Shown one piece after another: positions 9,350-18,428 of a DNA stretch of 64,000 bases (positions are counted from its first letter, which is position 1; the number at the start of each line of letters is the position of its first letter). The stretch is from Erysipelotrichaceae bacterium 66202529 (GTDB taxonomy: Bacteria; Bacillota_I; Bacilli_A; Erysipelotrichales; Erysipelotrichaceae). The stretch covers positions 310,001-374,000 of the forward strand of contig CP046174.1 of the NCBI GenBank assembly GCA_017161075.1. The letters are read 5' to 3'. The position numbers and the translations under genes are program-made. The notes under the pieces are model-generated. The model searched no databases. It saw nothing but the letters and a program-made list of their open reading frames with translations, and was not told where the DNA came from.

Positions 9350-9715
9350 TTATTTCTCCAGTTTGTCTAAACCACCTTCTAGATACATGATATGTTCACA
9401 GTTTATACAATACCCGTATAATACGCTTTTTCCTTTATCCATCTTTTTGCGCACGACTTCATAAGCAATATCAATATCCATAGGTATTACATAACCACAC
9501 CATATGGATCACAGATCGATCTCCAGTCATAGAAAGCTCCACGTTTCATTTATCTGTTTCACCTAACCGCTAGGGAAAAAGCTGTAACAAACTGCATTTC
9601 ATGACCGCATTTACACAAAGAGGGTCAATGCGGGAAGTAGCAATTACATGTTGACGATATGCATATTTTCTTTAACTAAACCTGAATATTTATAGGATAC
9701 CATTTTTTCAATCAT
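9350..9715 (-). pseudogene. decayed small genes, zinc-ribbon-like
   Basis: Coding-like peptides appear on the minus strand but in changing frames. From 9715 downward one frame gives MIEKMVSYKYSGLVKENM before a stop. Shifted frames then give RQHVIATSRIDPLC and LCKCGHEMQFVTAFSL, the latter with a CxCxH metal-ribbon look. A second piece starts at ATG 9549 (RBS AGGTGA) with MKRGAFYDWRSICDPYG and continues in another frame as GYVIPMDIDIAYEVVRKKM to LDKLEK and a stop at 9350. At least two frameshifts are needed, so these are remnants of one or two short genes of unknown function. Confidence 0.45.
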
Positions 9716-9760
9716 CTTTGTCACCTTTTTCCTTCGTTGCATAACTCCCACTATAGCAAA

Positions 9761-10407
9761 TCATTTTGACAGCTCGTCAGGGATATGACGAATAAGCTTC
9801 TTCATAAAAGCTAAGATCGAGTTATATACATAAACAAATTCTTTTATTTCATGATCTTCGTACCACCAAATGACATGATCTATATCGAAATTATAATCAA
9901 GGATGCGACTCTGTGCCATGACTGTCTTCCAAAATAGCGAGTAACAGCTGATGTCAGAATGCTTTATATTGTGTGTGAGCATAATAAATGTCACGTTCTG
10001 AGATATCAGGATTCTGCCAAGTGAGGAATGAAGAATCCGGGAGAGACATGAATGATATTGTATGATGTGAATCTGACAGAATAATGAAAGCTGTGAGTAA
10101 GAGATACAGCGGGATGGCGTGTTCTGCCACAGCTTTTACATTTAAAATGAAGAGCATGCAGGCTCTATGTGTGATTGTCAAATTTTAAATATTTTATATG
10201 ATATGCATGTTTTATGAATGTAACATATGCACTGCAGGAACAGTATAATTGATGAAAACGAATATCGTCAATCATCTTATCATAGTCAATTTGTGAAAAG
10301 GGCTTGCTATTTCTTTTCCTTGTTTCCGATATCTTCTCGAATCTCATAAAAATGCTGATGCAGTATATGGATTCGTGTATTTTACTCTTTGCAATTTTCC
10401 TGTTCAA
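9761..10407 (-). pseudogene. possible decayed regulator gene
   Basis: Three overlapping minus-strand fragments of 75-80 codons lie in different frames with no convincing ribosome binding sites. The upstream fragment begins NRKIAKSKIHESIYCI and the last ends in a helical, Lys-rich FMKKLIRHIPDELSK. The arrangement resembles a TetR-type regulator broken by frameshifts, but the similarity is weak and chance open frames cannot be excluded. I see no intact gene from 9190 to 10388. Confidence 0.22.
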
Positions 10408-10416
10408 TGATATAGT
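10389..10416 (+). promoter_or_regulatory. candidate promoter of prfA-prmC
   Basis: TTGCAA and TATAGT are separated by 16 bases, about 65 bases upstream of prfA. Confidence 0.4.
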
Positions 10417-10479
10417 ATATAAGGATATTTATGCGCTTTTCAGGCATACTGAGTAGAAAGAACTCGTAGGAGGTATAGT

Positions 10480-11553
10480 ATGAGTGTAATGATAGAACGA
10501 CTCGAAGGAATGGTAAACCGTTATCATGAAATCAATGAAATGATGATGTCACCCGAAATCGTAACAGACAGCAAAATGCTGGCAAAGCTTGGCCGGGAGC
10601 AGGCTGATCTGACACAGGTGGTAGAGACCTACACGGAATATAAAAACAGTGTGAATGCATTAGAGGATGCCAAAGCACTTCTGATGGAGGAAGATAAAGA
10701 AATCAAGGAAATGGCGAAGATGGAAATTGAGGAGCTCGAGCCGAAGATTGAAGAATATCTCGGAAAGCTGGAAATTCTTTTGATTCCAAAGGATCCAAAC
10801 GATTCTCATAATGCCATCGTAGAAATTCGTGGGGCAGCCGGTGGAGATGAAGGAAATATCTTCGCTGGTGACCTGTACCGTATGTACAGCAAATTTGCGG
10901 AAAGCCAGGGCTGGAAGATTGAAATTGTGGAAATGGATGACTGTGAGGCCGGCGGTTTTTCACTGGTATCCTTTATGGTAAAGGGTGACGGTGTCTATGG
11001 AAAGCTGAAATTTGAATCCGGCAGTCACCGTGTACAGCGCGTTCCAAAGACAGAGAGCCAGGGTCGTATTCATACCTCAACTGCAACAGTTCTGGTAACT
11101 CCGGAAATTGAAGCCGAGGATTTCGATATTGATATGAACGATTTGGAAGTGGAAACCATGCGTGCCAGCGGTGCTGGTGGACAGCATATCAATAAAACCG
11201 ATTCCGCAGTGCGTATCGTGCATAAGCCTACAGGCATCGTTGTTAAGTGTCAGGATGGCCGTTCCCAGCATGAAAACCGCGCCACTGCCTTAATGACAAT
11301 CCGTTCCCGTGTATACGAGGAGCATCAGCGTAAGCTGGAAGAAGAACAGGGAGTAGAACGCCGCAGCAAAATCGGTACCGGAGATCGTGCTGAAAAAATC
11401 CGTACTTACAACTATCCGCAGAACCGTGTAACGGATCACCGCATCGGCTATACGGTTAATCAGCTGGATCGTATCATGGAAGGCAGAATGCAGGATCTGC
11501 TGGATGCGCTGCTGAGTGCCGATCAGCAGGCAAAGCTGGCAGGGGAAAAATAA
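10480..11553 (+). CDS. prfA: peptide chain release factor 1
   Basis: RF1 recognises UAA and UAG stop codons on the ribosome and triggers peptide release. The 357-residue length is standard. GAGGQ at residues 231-235 contains the GGQ motif that enters the peptidyl-transferase centre, and it is followed by HINKTDSAVRIVH as in all class I factors. Upstream are the PCRF domain (about 60-170) and the codon-reading domain. TAGGAGG lies before the ATG. The gene overlaps prmC by one base (TAATG), a layout that couples RF1 to the enzyme that methylates its GGQ glutamine. Confidence 0.97.
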   Translation: MSVMIERLEGMVNRYHEINEMMMSPEIVTDSKMLAKLGREQADLTQVVETYTEYKNSVNALEDAKALLMEEDKEIKEMAKMEIEELEPKIEEYLGKLEILLIPKDPNDSHNAIVEIRGAAGGDEGNIFAGDLYRMYSKFAESQGWKIEIVEMDDCEAGGFSLVSFMVKGDGVYGKLKFESGSHRVQRVPKTESQGRIHTSTATVLVTPEIEAEDFDIDMNDLEVETMRASGAGGQHINKTDSAVRIVHKPTGIVVKCQDGRSQHENRATALMTIRSRVYEEHQRKLEEEQGVERRSKIGTGDRAEKIRTYNYPQNRVTDHRIGYTVNQLDRIMEGRMQDLLDALLSADQQAKLAGEK

Positions 11554-12413
11554 TGAGTACATATCATACGGTACTGAAGAATGCCCAGAAGCGAATGGAG
11601 GAAGCAGGCTATGGTGAACAGTCAGCCTTACTGTATTTACTGGAACTGACGAATAAGGAAGCACATAATCTGTACATGGAATTCGACGAGGAAATGGATG
11701 CAGAGTTGGAAACTGCCTATGAAGCAGGCATCCAACGTTTGCTTACGGGAGTACCCTTGGGACATGTGCTTGGCTTTGAGTGGTTTTACGGCTATCGCTT
11801 TACTGTGAATCAGGATGTATTGATTCCACGACCGGAAACAGAAGAACTGGTTGCCAATATTTTGACTGCCTATGATGAGCATTTTTCCACGCAGGAGAAT
11901 GTAACGGCTGTTGATATAGGAACCGGGAGTGGTGCAATCGCTGTTTCACTGAAAAAGGAGGAGCCGAATCTGCATATGATGGCTACTGATATTAGTGAAC
12001 AGGCTGTTGCTGTTGCGAAAAAGAACGCAGACGATAATGAAGCGATTGTGAATTTCATGGTAGGAGATATGCTGCAGCCGTTGATTGACCGAAATCTGAA
12101 GGTGGACATTCTCATCAGCAATCCTCCCTACATACCACGTGAGGAGGAAATGGAGCATAGTGTTGTTGACTTTGAGCCGCATGTGGCGTTGTTTGGCGGA
12201 GAAGATGGTCTGAAATTCTATCGCATTATTTTTGAACATGCCGCTAGGGTTTTGAAGGATCGCTCTATGATGGCGTTTGAAATGGGATATAACCAGAAGG
12301 AAGCTCTGTGTGCGGAAGTAAAAAAATATTTTCCGGATGCACGCATCGAGGTCTTAAAGGATATGAGCGGTAAGAACCGCATGCTGTTTGTATATCTGCA
12401 TATAGATAACTGA
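11553..12413 (+). CDS. prmC: release factor glutamine methyltransferase
   Basis: PrmC N5-methylates the glutamine of the GGQ motif in RF1 and RF2 with S-adenosylmethionine. The 286-residue protein shows an N-terminal helical domain, the SAM-binding motif AVDIGTGSGAIAVSL (about residues 118-132) and the substrate-glutamine motif NPPY at 190-193. Its start overlaps the prfA stop, which implies translational coupling and co-expression with its substrate. Nothing is missing compared with the family. Confidence 0.95.
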   Translation: MSTYHTVLKNAQKRMEEAGYGEQSALLYLLELTNKEAHNLYMEFDEEMDAELETAYEAGIQRLLTGVPLGHVLGFEWFYGYRFTVNQDVLIPRPETEELVANILTAYDEHFSTQENVTAVDIGTGSGAIAVSLKKEEPNLHMMATDISEQAVAVAKKNADDNEAIVNFMVGDMLQPLIDRNLKVDILISNPPYIPREEEMEHSVVDFEPHVALFGGEDGLKFYRIIFEHAARVLKDRSMMAFEMGYNQKEALCAEVKKYFPDARIEVLKDMSGKNRMLFVYLHIDN

Positions 12414-12435
12414 GGTACTCACACGGGTACCTTTT
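12413..12435 (+). terminator. weak terminator after prmC
   Basis: AGGTAC (12413-12418) pairs with GTACCT (12427-12432), followed by TTT. The stem is only six base pairs, so termination may be partial. Confidence 0.45.
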
Positions 12436-13007
12436 ATGATTGTAAATGTGTTTGCTGCTCACCTGAAATGCAGTGTTTTCGATAAAAAACGGTGTCGTGT
12501 ATTCCTTTTAAACAAATGGAAGAGACGGGTGTTAAAGTAAAAGGCAGTCTCCATGTAATTTATATCCTGAATTCTTTTCTCGGGCACCTGATTCTACATG
12601 TGTGTGCATCCTTAAGGAATACCAATCCTTTCAATGTGCATGATGATGCTTTCAGTCATACTAAAAAGCTCTTGTATTATATGATATTGTGAAGGCATAA
12701 CAATATTGGATGCTGCTTGTGCACGGGATACTTCGACTATCTTCTCTTTTACAGAATCCGATAATTATGACAATATGCAATATGAAAATCAGTGAATGAA
12801 AAGGAAGCAGCACAATATATAGTAAGGAATGTTTACATGGAGCGCTTTCACTCAAAACATAAGGATTACAATTTTAAATAATGAAAAAATTCCTGTTCAA
12901 CCGCCTGAAAATATTTTATAATATAACCCGAATGAGGACAGAATCGGGATCAGGTACTCATGAATTATAGGCTATGGGATGCATTAGGAATGAAGGAAGG
13001 AATAACC
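12436..13007. other. intergenic region without a recognised gene
   Basis: About 570 bases between prmC and the zinc-ribbon gene. Short frames exist but lack ribosome binding sites and coding character. A TATAAT at 12917-12922 may be the -10 element for the next gene, though no clear -35 is present. Confidence 0.45.
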
Positions 13008-13343
13008 ATGAAGCATAACTATTCACGTCTCAGTTTGAAGCAGCGCTGGCTGTCATTTGCGCTCTGTGTTCTTATAGCACTGTTGTTCGGTATATTTGCA
13101 TGCTATACATACATGGAAGCATATCCGTTTTGGATGAGTTGTATCAGCCTGCTTGTATGTATTCTTATGATATTGACTGCCGTTTTTCTATGTCGTTTGA
13201 ATCTGAGAAGAAAGAGAATACAGCAGGAATTTGTAAGAGAACTGGATAAGGAAATTCGAAAAAAGGAAAATATCTGTCCGCACTGCGGTGCCATGATGGG
13301 GTCAGGGAATACCTGCTCAAAATGCGGTTATAAGGGACACTAG
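13008..13343 (+). CDS. membrane protein with C-terminal zinc ribbon
   Basis: The 111-residue protein has two hydrophobic helices (about residues 14-35 and 40-62), a basic, helical segment, and a C-terminal zinc ribbon CPHCG-x9-CSKCG. The N-terminus and ribbon probably face the cytoplasm. Zinc ribbons of this type occur in many small Firmicute membrane proteins of unknown role. GAAGGAAGG at 12992-13000 selects ATG 13008; a longer in-frame start at 12960 has no ribosome binding site. The next gene, mnmG, begins 13 bases after the stop, so the two are probably co-transcribed. Confidence 0.7.
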   Translation: MKHNYSRLSLKQRWLSFALCVLIALLFGIFACYTYMEAYPFWMSCISLLVCILMILTAVFLCRLNLRRKRIQQEFVRELDKEIRKKENICPHCGAMMGSGNTCSKCGYKGH

Positions 13344-13356
13344 GAAAGGAAGTATT

Positions 13357-15213
13357 ATGGTTGATGTTATCGTAATTGGTGGAGGTCATGCAGGGGTGGA
13401 GGCTGCGCTGGCCTGTGCACGTTTGAAGAAAACGACAATTCTCTACTCTATGCATATCGACATGATTGCGTCTATGCCATGCAATCCGAGTGTCGGCGGT
13501 CCTGCAAAGGGGATCGTCGTCAGAGAAATAGACGCACTTGGCGGTGAAATGGGAAAAGCTGCCGATGCGACGGCTTTGCAGTTTAAAATGCTGAATACGA
13601 CAAAGGGGCCGGGTGTTCAGTGTCTCCGTGTACAATCGGATAAACTGGCATACAAGCAGTATATGCAGCAGAAGGTTTTACAGCAACCGCATCTGGAGGT
13701 ACGTGAGATGTGTGTGGAACAGGTGCTAGCAGAGGATGGTAGGGTTACCGGTATTCGCCAAAAGGATGGCGTGGTAGTGAATTGCCGTGCCCTGATTGTG
13801 ACGACGGGAACCTTTATGAGCAGCTCTATTCTGGTAGGGCATACTTCAACCCTGAGCGGGCCGGAGGATGAACCGACTACTGAAAATTTATCACAGAGCC
13901 TGCGTGAGCTGGGTATTCAAACCTTCCGCCTGAAAACCGGTACACCCGCGCGTGTACTGACATCATCTATTGATTTTACTAAAACAGCTATACAGCCGGG
14001 AACGGATGCGTTTATCTGCTTTTCGCAGGATACCAAAGAGATACGGCCGTTTGATAAACAGGCTGTCTGTTATCTAACCTATACAACAGCTAAGACGCAT
14101 GACATCATAAACCGTAATCTGGAACGCTCTGCCATGTATTCCGGACTGGTAAAGGGGGTTGGTCCACGCTACTGTCCAAGTATTGAGGATAAGCTGGTTC
14201 GGTTTGCGGATAAAGAGCGTCATCAGATTTTTCTGGAGCCGGAAAGTGAGTCACTGGATACAACCTATGTACAGGGCTTTTCCACCTCCATGCCACATGA
14301 TGTCCAGGAGGAAATGCTGCATTCCTTGCCGGGACTGGAAAACTGTGTGATAGAGAAATATGCCTATGCAATAGAATACGATGCCATCGATCCACTGCAG
14401 TGCAAGCCGACACTGGAAAATAAAATCATTGAAAATCTGTATACTGCAGGACAGATCAACGGAACCAGCGGATATGAGGAGGCTGCAGCACAGGGACTGA
14501 TTGCCGGTATCAATGCCGTACGTAAGCTGGATCAAAAGGAACCGCTGATATTGCATCGTGATGAGGCATATATTGGCGTTATGATCGATGACCTGGTGAC
14601 AAAGGGAACAAAAGAGCCTTATCGTCTTCTTACTTCCCGTGCGGAATACCGTCTGCTGCTGCGCCATGATAATGCGGATGCGAGACTTAGCAGATACGGG
14701 CATGAGATTGGCTTACTGAGTGATGAGCGCTTTGCGCGCTTTGAGAATAAAATGAAGGATATTGAGGAAACAATATCCTACCTGGACAGTGTCCGCTTTA
14801 CACCGAAGTCCACTGTGAATGAGCTGTTGCAGACGCTATCACTGGATGTGTTAAAGGAAGGCATCAGTGCCGCAGAGCTTTTAAAACGACCTGGTGTAAC
14901 GATAGACCTGCTTCAGCCGTACCTGGGTCGTAGGATTGATACTGCTATTGCAAAGCTGGTGGAAATTGAAATACGCTATGAGGGATATATCAAAAAAGCA
15001 AAACGGGATGCCCAGCATCTGCGTGCAATGGATCAGGTGCGCCTGCCAGAGCATTTCGATTATGATCAGGTTGTGAATCTGTCCCTGGAGGCAAGACAGA
15101 AGCTGAATAAGATACAGCCTCTGACGATGGGACAGGCTTCTCGTATTTCCGGTGTAAATCCGGCTGATATTGCTGTGCTTGCAGTATTTATGGAACAGCA
15201 GAAACGCTCATAA
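13357..15213 (+). CDS. mnmG: tRNA uridine-5-carboxymethylaminomethyl modification enzyme MnmG
   Basis: MnmG (GidA) works with MnmE to modify the wobble uridine of tRNAs that read NNA/NNG codons, using FAD, NADH and a methylene-folate donor. The 618-residue protein begins with the FAD-binding motif VIVIGGGHAGVEAALA, followed by the family signatures MPCNPSVGGPAKG (near residue 45) and GPRYCPSIEDK (about 270-280), and ends with the helical C-terminal domain that contacts tRNA. Length is typical. The partner mnmE is not in this window. AGGAAAGG precedes the ATG. Confidence 0.96.
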   Translation: MVDVIVIGGGHAGVEAALACARLKKTTILYSMHIDMIASMPCNPSVGGPAKGIVVREIDALGGEMGKAADATALQFKMLNTTKGPGVQCLRVQSDKLAYKQYMQQKVLQQPHLEVREMCVEQVLAEDGRVTGIRQKDGVVVNCRALIVTTGTFMSSSILVGHTSTLSGPEDEPTTENLSQSLRELGIQTFRLKTGTPARVLTSSIDFTKTAIQPGTDAFICFSQDTKEIRPFDKQAVCYLTYTTAKTHDIINRNLERSAMYSGLVKGVGPRYCPSIEDKLVRFADKERHQIFLEPESESLDTTYVQGFSTSMPHDVQEEMLHSLPGLENCVIEKYAYAIEYDAIDPLQCKPTLENKIIENLYTAGQINGTSGYEEAAAQGLIAGINAVRKLDQKEPLILHRDEAYIGVMIDDLVTKGTKEPYRLLTSRAEYRLLLRHDNADARLSRYGHEIGLLSDERFARFENKMKDIEETISYLDSVRFTPKSTVNELLQTLSLDVLKEGISAAELLKRPGVTIDLLQPYLGRRIDTAIAKLVEIEIRYEGYIKKAKRDAQHLRAMDQVRLPEHFDYDQVVNLSLEARQKLNKIQPLTMGQASRISGVNPADIAVLAVFMEQQKRS

Positions 15214-15285
15214 AGTTAAAAACTAAACACGATAGAAAGCCTGTGTTTTTACTTAGCAAATAGATTATGATATGTAGTACGAAAA

Positions 15286-15352
15286 GAAAACAGCAGCTAT
15301 AAAGAGGCCTATTATGACAAGATAAAAGCCTTTTCGTAGCTGCTGTTTTTTA
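15286..15352 (+). terminator. long hairpin terminator after mnmG
   Basis: AACAGCAGCTA pairs with TAGCTGCTGTT, an inner AAAGAGGC/GCCTTTT stem extends it, and a T-tract follows. The hairpin may also limit read-through from the convergent RpiR gene. Confidence 0.7.
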
Positions 15353-15405
15353 CGTTCATAAGACAATGCCAGCAGATAAAAGATTTCCTGAACATCCAAA
15401 GGTGA

Positions 15406-16251
15406 TTATGGCATTCTTGTTGTGTTGACGATTTTCCGAATCCGGTTGAAATATTCCGGATCATTATCCACTTTGATTGCATACAGAGTGAACAGCGTAT
15501 CCATCAGCATGAGCTGTGATACACTGGAGGAAATAGCCTCCGGCCGGAATTTGGTTTCTTCTGAAATTGAAAAGAGGAAAATGTCGCTTTTTCGTGCCAA
15601 TGGGGATGCGGCATTGCTGGTGATGGCGATGATGGGTACATGATTTTCTTTCAGAACATCGACAATACGGAGTACATCCTTGTTTCTTCCGGTATGTGAT
15701 ACGATCAATGCGCAATCCCGTTCGCTGAGACGTCCGGCAACCATAAGCTGCATATGATAATCCAGAGAGAACTGACAGTTTAAAGAGGTACGCAGAAAGC
15801 GCTGGTATGCACTATGAACGATGACAGAGGATGCTCCCATACCAAACAGTCCGCATGTTTCAGCGTTGCTGAGAAGCTGAATCGCCTTGTCGAGAGATTC
15901 CTGATTCAGAATCGCCATCGTTGAGGAAAGCGAAGTGATTCCACTTTGAAAGGTAGCCTTTGCGATATTCATCGTTGTACCATGTTCATCAAGGGTAGCA
16001 AAAAATGATTCGCTTTGATGATCGAAGGGCTCACTTAGCTGCAAACGCATTTCCTGATAATTGCTGTATCCGATTTTTTTTGTGAATCTGGAAATCGCAG
16101 ACATGGAAACGTCAATATCCCCAGCCAGCTCCTGAATGGAATAGTGTCTGGCAGCTGCCGCATGTTCCAGCAGATAATCTGCAATTTTTTTTTCTGTTTT
16201 ACTCAAACCGTAATAATGTCCCTTTACCCGTCCTGCAAATTCCATACTCAT
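15406..16251 (-). CDS. RpiR/MurR-family regulator, divergent from sugar-acid operon
   Basis: This 281-residue protein has an N-terminal RpiR helix-turn-helix (about residues 15-75; SIQELAGDIDVSMSAISRFT) and a SIS domain (about 125-255; ETCGLFGMGASSVIVHSAYQ and DCALIVSHTGRNKDV) for a phosphorylated sugar ligand. It is transcribed away from the operon that begins with 6-phosphogluconate dehydrogenase and shares a 407-base regulatory region with it. It is therefore the likely local regulator, possibly sensing 6-phosphogluconate or a related acid. TTATAATAT upstream may be its -10. It differs clearly in sequence from the RpiR protein at 8.4 kb. Confidence 0.88.
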   Translation of the reverse strand: MSMEFAGRVKGHYYGLSKTEKKIADYLLEHAAAARHYSIQELAGDIDVSMSAISRFTKKIGYSNYQEMRLQLSEPFDHQSESFFATLDEHGTTMNIAKATFQSGITSLSSTMAILNQESLDKAIQLLSNAETCGLFGMGASSVIVHSAYQRFLRTSLNCQFSLDYHMQLMVAGRLSERDCALIVSHTGRNKDVLRIVDVLKENHVPIIAITSNAASPLARKSDIFLFSISEETKFRPEAISSSVSQLMLMDTLFTLYAIKVDNDPEYFNRIRKIVNTTRMP

Positions 16252-16311
16252 AACGCCACCCCGCTTTATTAGTTATATTATAACAGAAAATGTATAGATA
16301 AGAATAGCTTA

Positions 16312-16348
16312 TTGGAAAATATTTTCATAGTTTGGAAATTAATTTTAA
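16312..16348. promoter_or_regulatory. operator-like motifs near the RpiR gene
   Basis: TTGGAAAATATTTTCAT contains the perfect 12-base palindrome GAAAATATTTTC (16315-16326). A second copy, TTTGGAAATTAATTTTAA, follows at 16331. They lie about 60-95 bases upstream of the RpiR start and resemble two further copies at the operon promoter. Confidence 0.45.
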
Positions 16349-16550
16349 TTTAAAACTGATAGAATGAAAATACAATTCCTCTATATTTATTTATAGAATA
16401 CTTTCTTTTTCACGCAATGATAAATAAAATGTAGTTCATTTTTAACATAATATGTAATAAACATGAATATAATAGGCTAAACAGCATGCTCTTCAGGCTG
16501 GAATTAAAATGATTACAAGTATCTAGCCAGTATATAAACATTTCATAAAA

Positions 16551-16597
16551 TGGAAATTATTTGCAAAATATTATTGACTTATTGGAAATTATTTTTA
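16551..16597. promoter_or_regulatory. operator-like motifs at the operon promoter
   Basis: TGGAAATTATTTGCA at 16551 and TTGGAAATTATTTTTA at 16582 repeat the motif found beside the RpiR gene. The second copy occupies the spacer between the -35 and -10 elements, a position where a bound repressor would exclude RNA polymerase. Confidence 0.5.
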
Positions 16598-16601
16598 TAA
16601 T
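16574..16601 (+). promoter_or_regulatory. sigma-A promoter of the sugar-acid operon
   Basis: TTGACT and a perfect TATAAT are separated by 16 bases. The start site would lie near 16608. Confidence 0.75.
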
Positions 16602-16607
16602 AGATGG

Positions 16608-16621
16608 TGTAAGCGCTATCG
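16608..16621. promoter_or_regulatory. cre-like site at the operon start
   Basis: TGTAAGCGCTATCG matches the cre consensus TGWAARCGYTWNCW at 13 of 14 positions and overlaps the predicted transcription start. This is a classic place for CcpA repression. Confidence 0.6.
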
Positions 16622-16658
16622 GACATGTCAGAGCTTCACCAAAGAAGGAGATGAAGAA

Positions 16659-17552
16659 ATGGAAACTGGTTTCATTGGACTTGGAAGGATGGGGAGTAAT
16701 CTAGCCTGTAATATGCATTCCAAGGGGATTCAGGTATATGGCTATGATGTTTCGCAGGCCGCAAGAGCAAGAGCGGCAGAAGCAGGAATCTGTGTCAAAG
16801 ACAGCCTGCAGAAGCTGATAGCTGCACTGCATGCCCCGCGTATTATCTGGCTGATGCTACCTGCCGGAGCTGCAACAGAGGATATGATAAAGCGGCTATC
16901 CGAAGTTCTCTCACATGGGGATTTTGTCATAGATGGGGGAAATTCGTTTTATCAGGATTCCATCAGGAATTATGAATTTCTGAAAAAGAAAAACATACAT
17001 TTCTATGATGCAGGAACCTCAGGGGGTGTTCTGGGGGCACGACAGGGTGCTAACCTTATGATCGGAGGTGAAGAGGAGCATTTTCACACGATTGAGAAGC
17101 TGTTTCAATGCATAGCACAGGAACAGGGCTATCTGTATACCGGGGAAGCAGGCAGCGGACATTATCTGAAAATGGTGCACAATGGCATAGAATATGGAAT
17201 GATGGAGGCGATTGGTGAAGGCTTTGAGCTTTTACAGCACGGCCCGTTTCCTTATGACAATGCACAGGTGGCTAAGCTGTGGAACCATGGCTCTGTTATT
17301 CGCAGCTGGCTGATGGAGCTGGCAGAGGAGGCATTTCAGGATGATGTGAATCTGGAAGCTGTAAAGGGTGTTATGTATGCATCCGGTGAAGGTCAGTGGA
17401 CTGTGGAGGAGGCAATGCGTTGTCAGGTTGCTGTGCCCGTCATAGCAGCTGCACTGATGATGCGGTATCGCTCAATGTATGAGGATACCTTTACCGGAAA
17501 GGTAGTCGCATCCCTGCGAAAGGGATTTGGCGGTCATAAAACCGCACAATGA
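16659..17552 (+). CDS. 6-phosphogluconate dehydrogenase, short (YqeC/GntZ-like) type
   Basis: The enzyme oxidatively decarboxylates 6-phosphogluconate to ribulose 5-phosphate. At 297 residues it belongs to the short class, which in characterised members uses NAD. Visible motifs are the dinucleotide-binding METGFIGLGRMGSNLA, the IDGGNSFYQDS loop (about residues 91-101), the substrate segment AGTSGGVLGARQGANLMIGG (near 120-140), and the catalytic KMVHNGIEYGMM (about 172-183). It leads an operon for import of a phosphorylated sugar acid, so 6-phosphogluconate is probably formed by the PTS directly or after reduction. AAGGAG precedes the ATG. Confidence 0.9.
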   Translation: METGFIGLGRMGSNLACNMHSKGIQVYGYDVSQAARARAAEAGICVKDSLQKLIAALHAPRIIWLMLPAGAATEDMIKRLSEVLSHGDFVIDGGNSFYQDSIRNYEFLKKKNIHFYDAGTSGGVLGARQGANLMIGGEEEHFHTIEKLFQCIAQEQGYLYTGEAGSGHYLKMVHNGIEYGMMEAIGEGFELLQHGPFPYDNAQVAKLWNHGSVIRSWLMELAEEAFQDDVNLEAVKGVMYASGEGQWTVEEAMRCQVAVPVIAAALMMRYRSMYEDTFTGKVVASLRKGFGGHKTAQ

Positions 17553-17577
17553 TGTACACATTCAAGGAGGCAGAAAA

Positions 17578-18399
17578 ATGCAAATCACGATTGTACAGGC
17601 AGTAGTAATTTCCATCTGGATCGGTCTGGTCATGTCACGTTCATTCCTGGGTGGAGCCACAACGACACTTCGCTTTACCCCGATGATGACTGGTCTGATC
17701 GTCGGTATCGTATTTGGCCGTGTTGGCGAAGCTATGATTATCACCGCAGCCATTCAGTTGATTTATATGGGCGTCTTTTCACCGGGAGGGCAGATGCCTT
17801 CAGAACCGGCCATCGCTGCAGCTATCGCCGTACCGGTTGCATTGCTTGGGGACATGAAGCCGGAAGCAGCTATCGCTGTTGCTGTACCTGTAGGACTTCT
17901 GGGATCCTATCTCTATCAGTTTCGCTTTTTCGTCAACACCTTTGTCATGCAGAAATTTACGGATAAATACGCAAAGAGCGCCAATGATAAAATGTTAACG
18001 GTATCCATCATTCTGATTCCGATTCTCGTAGCCTTCCTCATCTTTGTACCATTCATGTTTGTATCTCTTTACTATGGTGCACCGGTAATCGCAGATATCG
18101 TACAATCCACATCCGGCAGCATTATCTTCCATATTCTGGAGGTCATCGGCGGTGGTCTGGCATCCATCGGTATCGCCGTTACCATCTATGTTATCGGAAA
18201 GAAGAATTACATTGCCTTCTTCCTGCTCGCATACTTTGTGGCGGTTGTATTAAAGAGTCTGAATATTACAATGATTACGTATGCAATCATCGGTACCATC
18301 ATCGCCTTTATCTTTGTACTTTCCAAAACCGAGGCTGTCAGCATGTTCTCAGCTACCGGAATTGCGGCGGCAGAGGATGAGGAAGAGGATGATTATTGA
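17578..18399 (+). CDS. PTS mannose/sorbose-family IIC component
   Basis: This 273-residue membrane protein forms part of the substrate channel together with IID. It shows the family segments FTPMMTGLIVGIVFG and QLIYMGVFSPGGQMPSEPA (about residues 60-80), several further hydrophobic helices, and an acidic tail (AEDEEEDDY). AAGGAGG before ATG 17578 decides the start; an upstream in-frame extension would overlap the preceding gene and lacks a ribosome binding site. It is followed by IID, IIB and IIA genes, so a complete mannose-class transporter is encoded. Confidence 0.92.
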   Translation: MQITIVQAVVISIWIGLVMSRSFLGGATTTLRFTPMMTGLIVGIVFGRVGEAMIITAAIQLIYMGVFSPGGQMPSEPAIAAAIAVPVALLGDMKPEAAIAVAVPVGLLGSYLYQFRFFVNTFVMQKFTDKYAKSANDKMLTVSIILIPILVAFLIFVPFMFVSLYYGAPVIADIVQSTSGSIIFHILEVIGGGLASIGIAVTIYVIGKKNYIAFFLLAYFVAVVLKSLNITMITYAIIGTIIAFIFVLSKTEAVSMFSATGIAAAEDEEEDDY

Positions 18400-18428
18400 T
18401 ATGAAAACATGGAAAGGTGGATACAGTT

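Noticed and set aside
12492..12692. 66-codon plus-strand frame after prmC
   Set aside because: No ribosome binding site, no recognisable domain, and it lies in AT-rich spacer.
12838..12853. cre-like GGAGCGCTTTCA
   Set aside because: Only the 3' half fits the cre consensus; four of the first five positions are wrong and no sugar gene follows.
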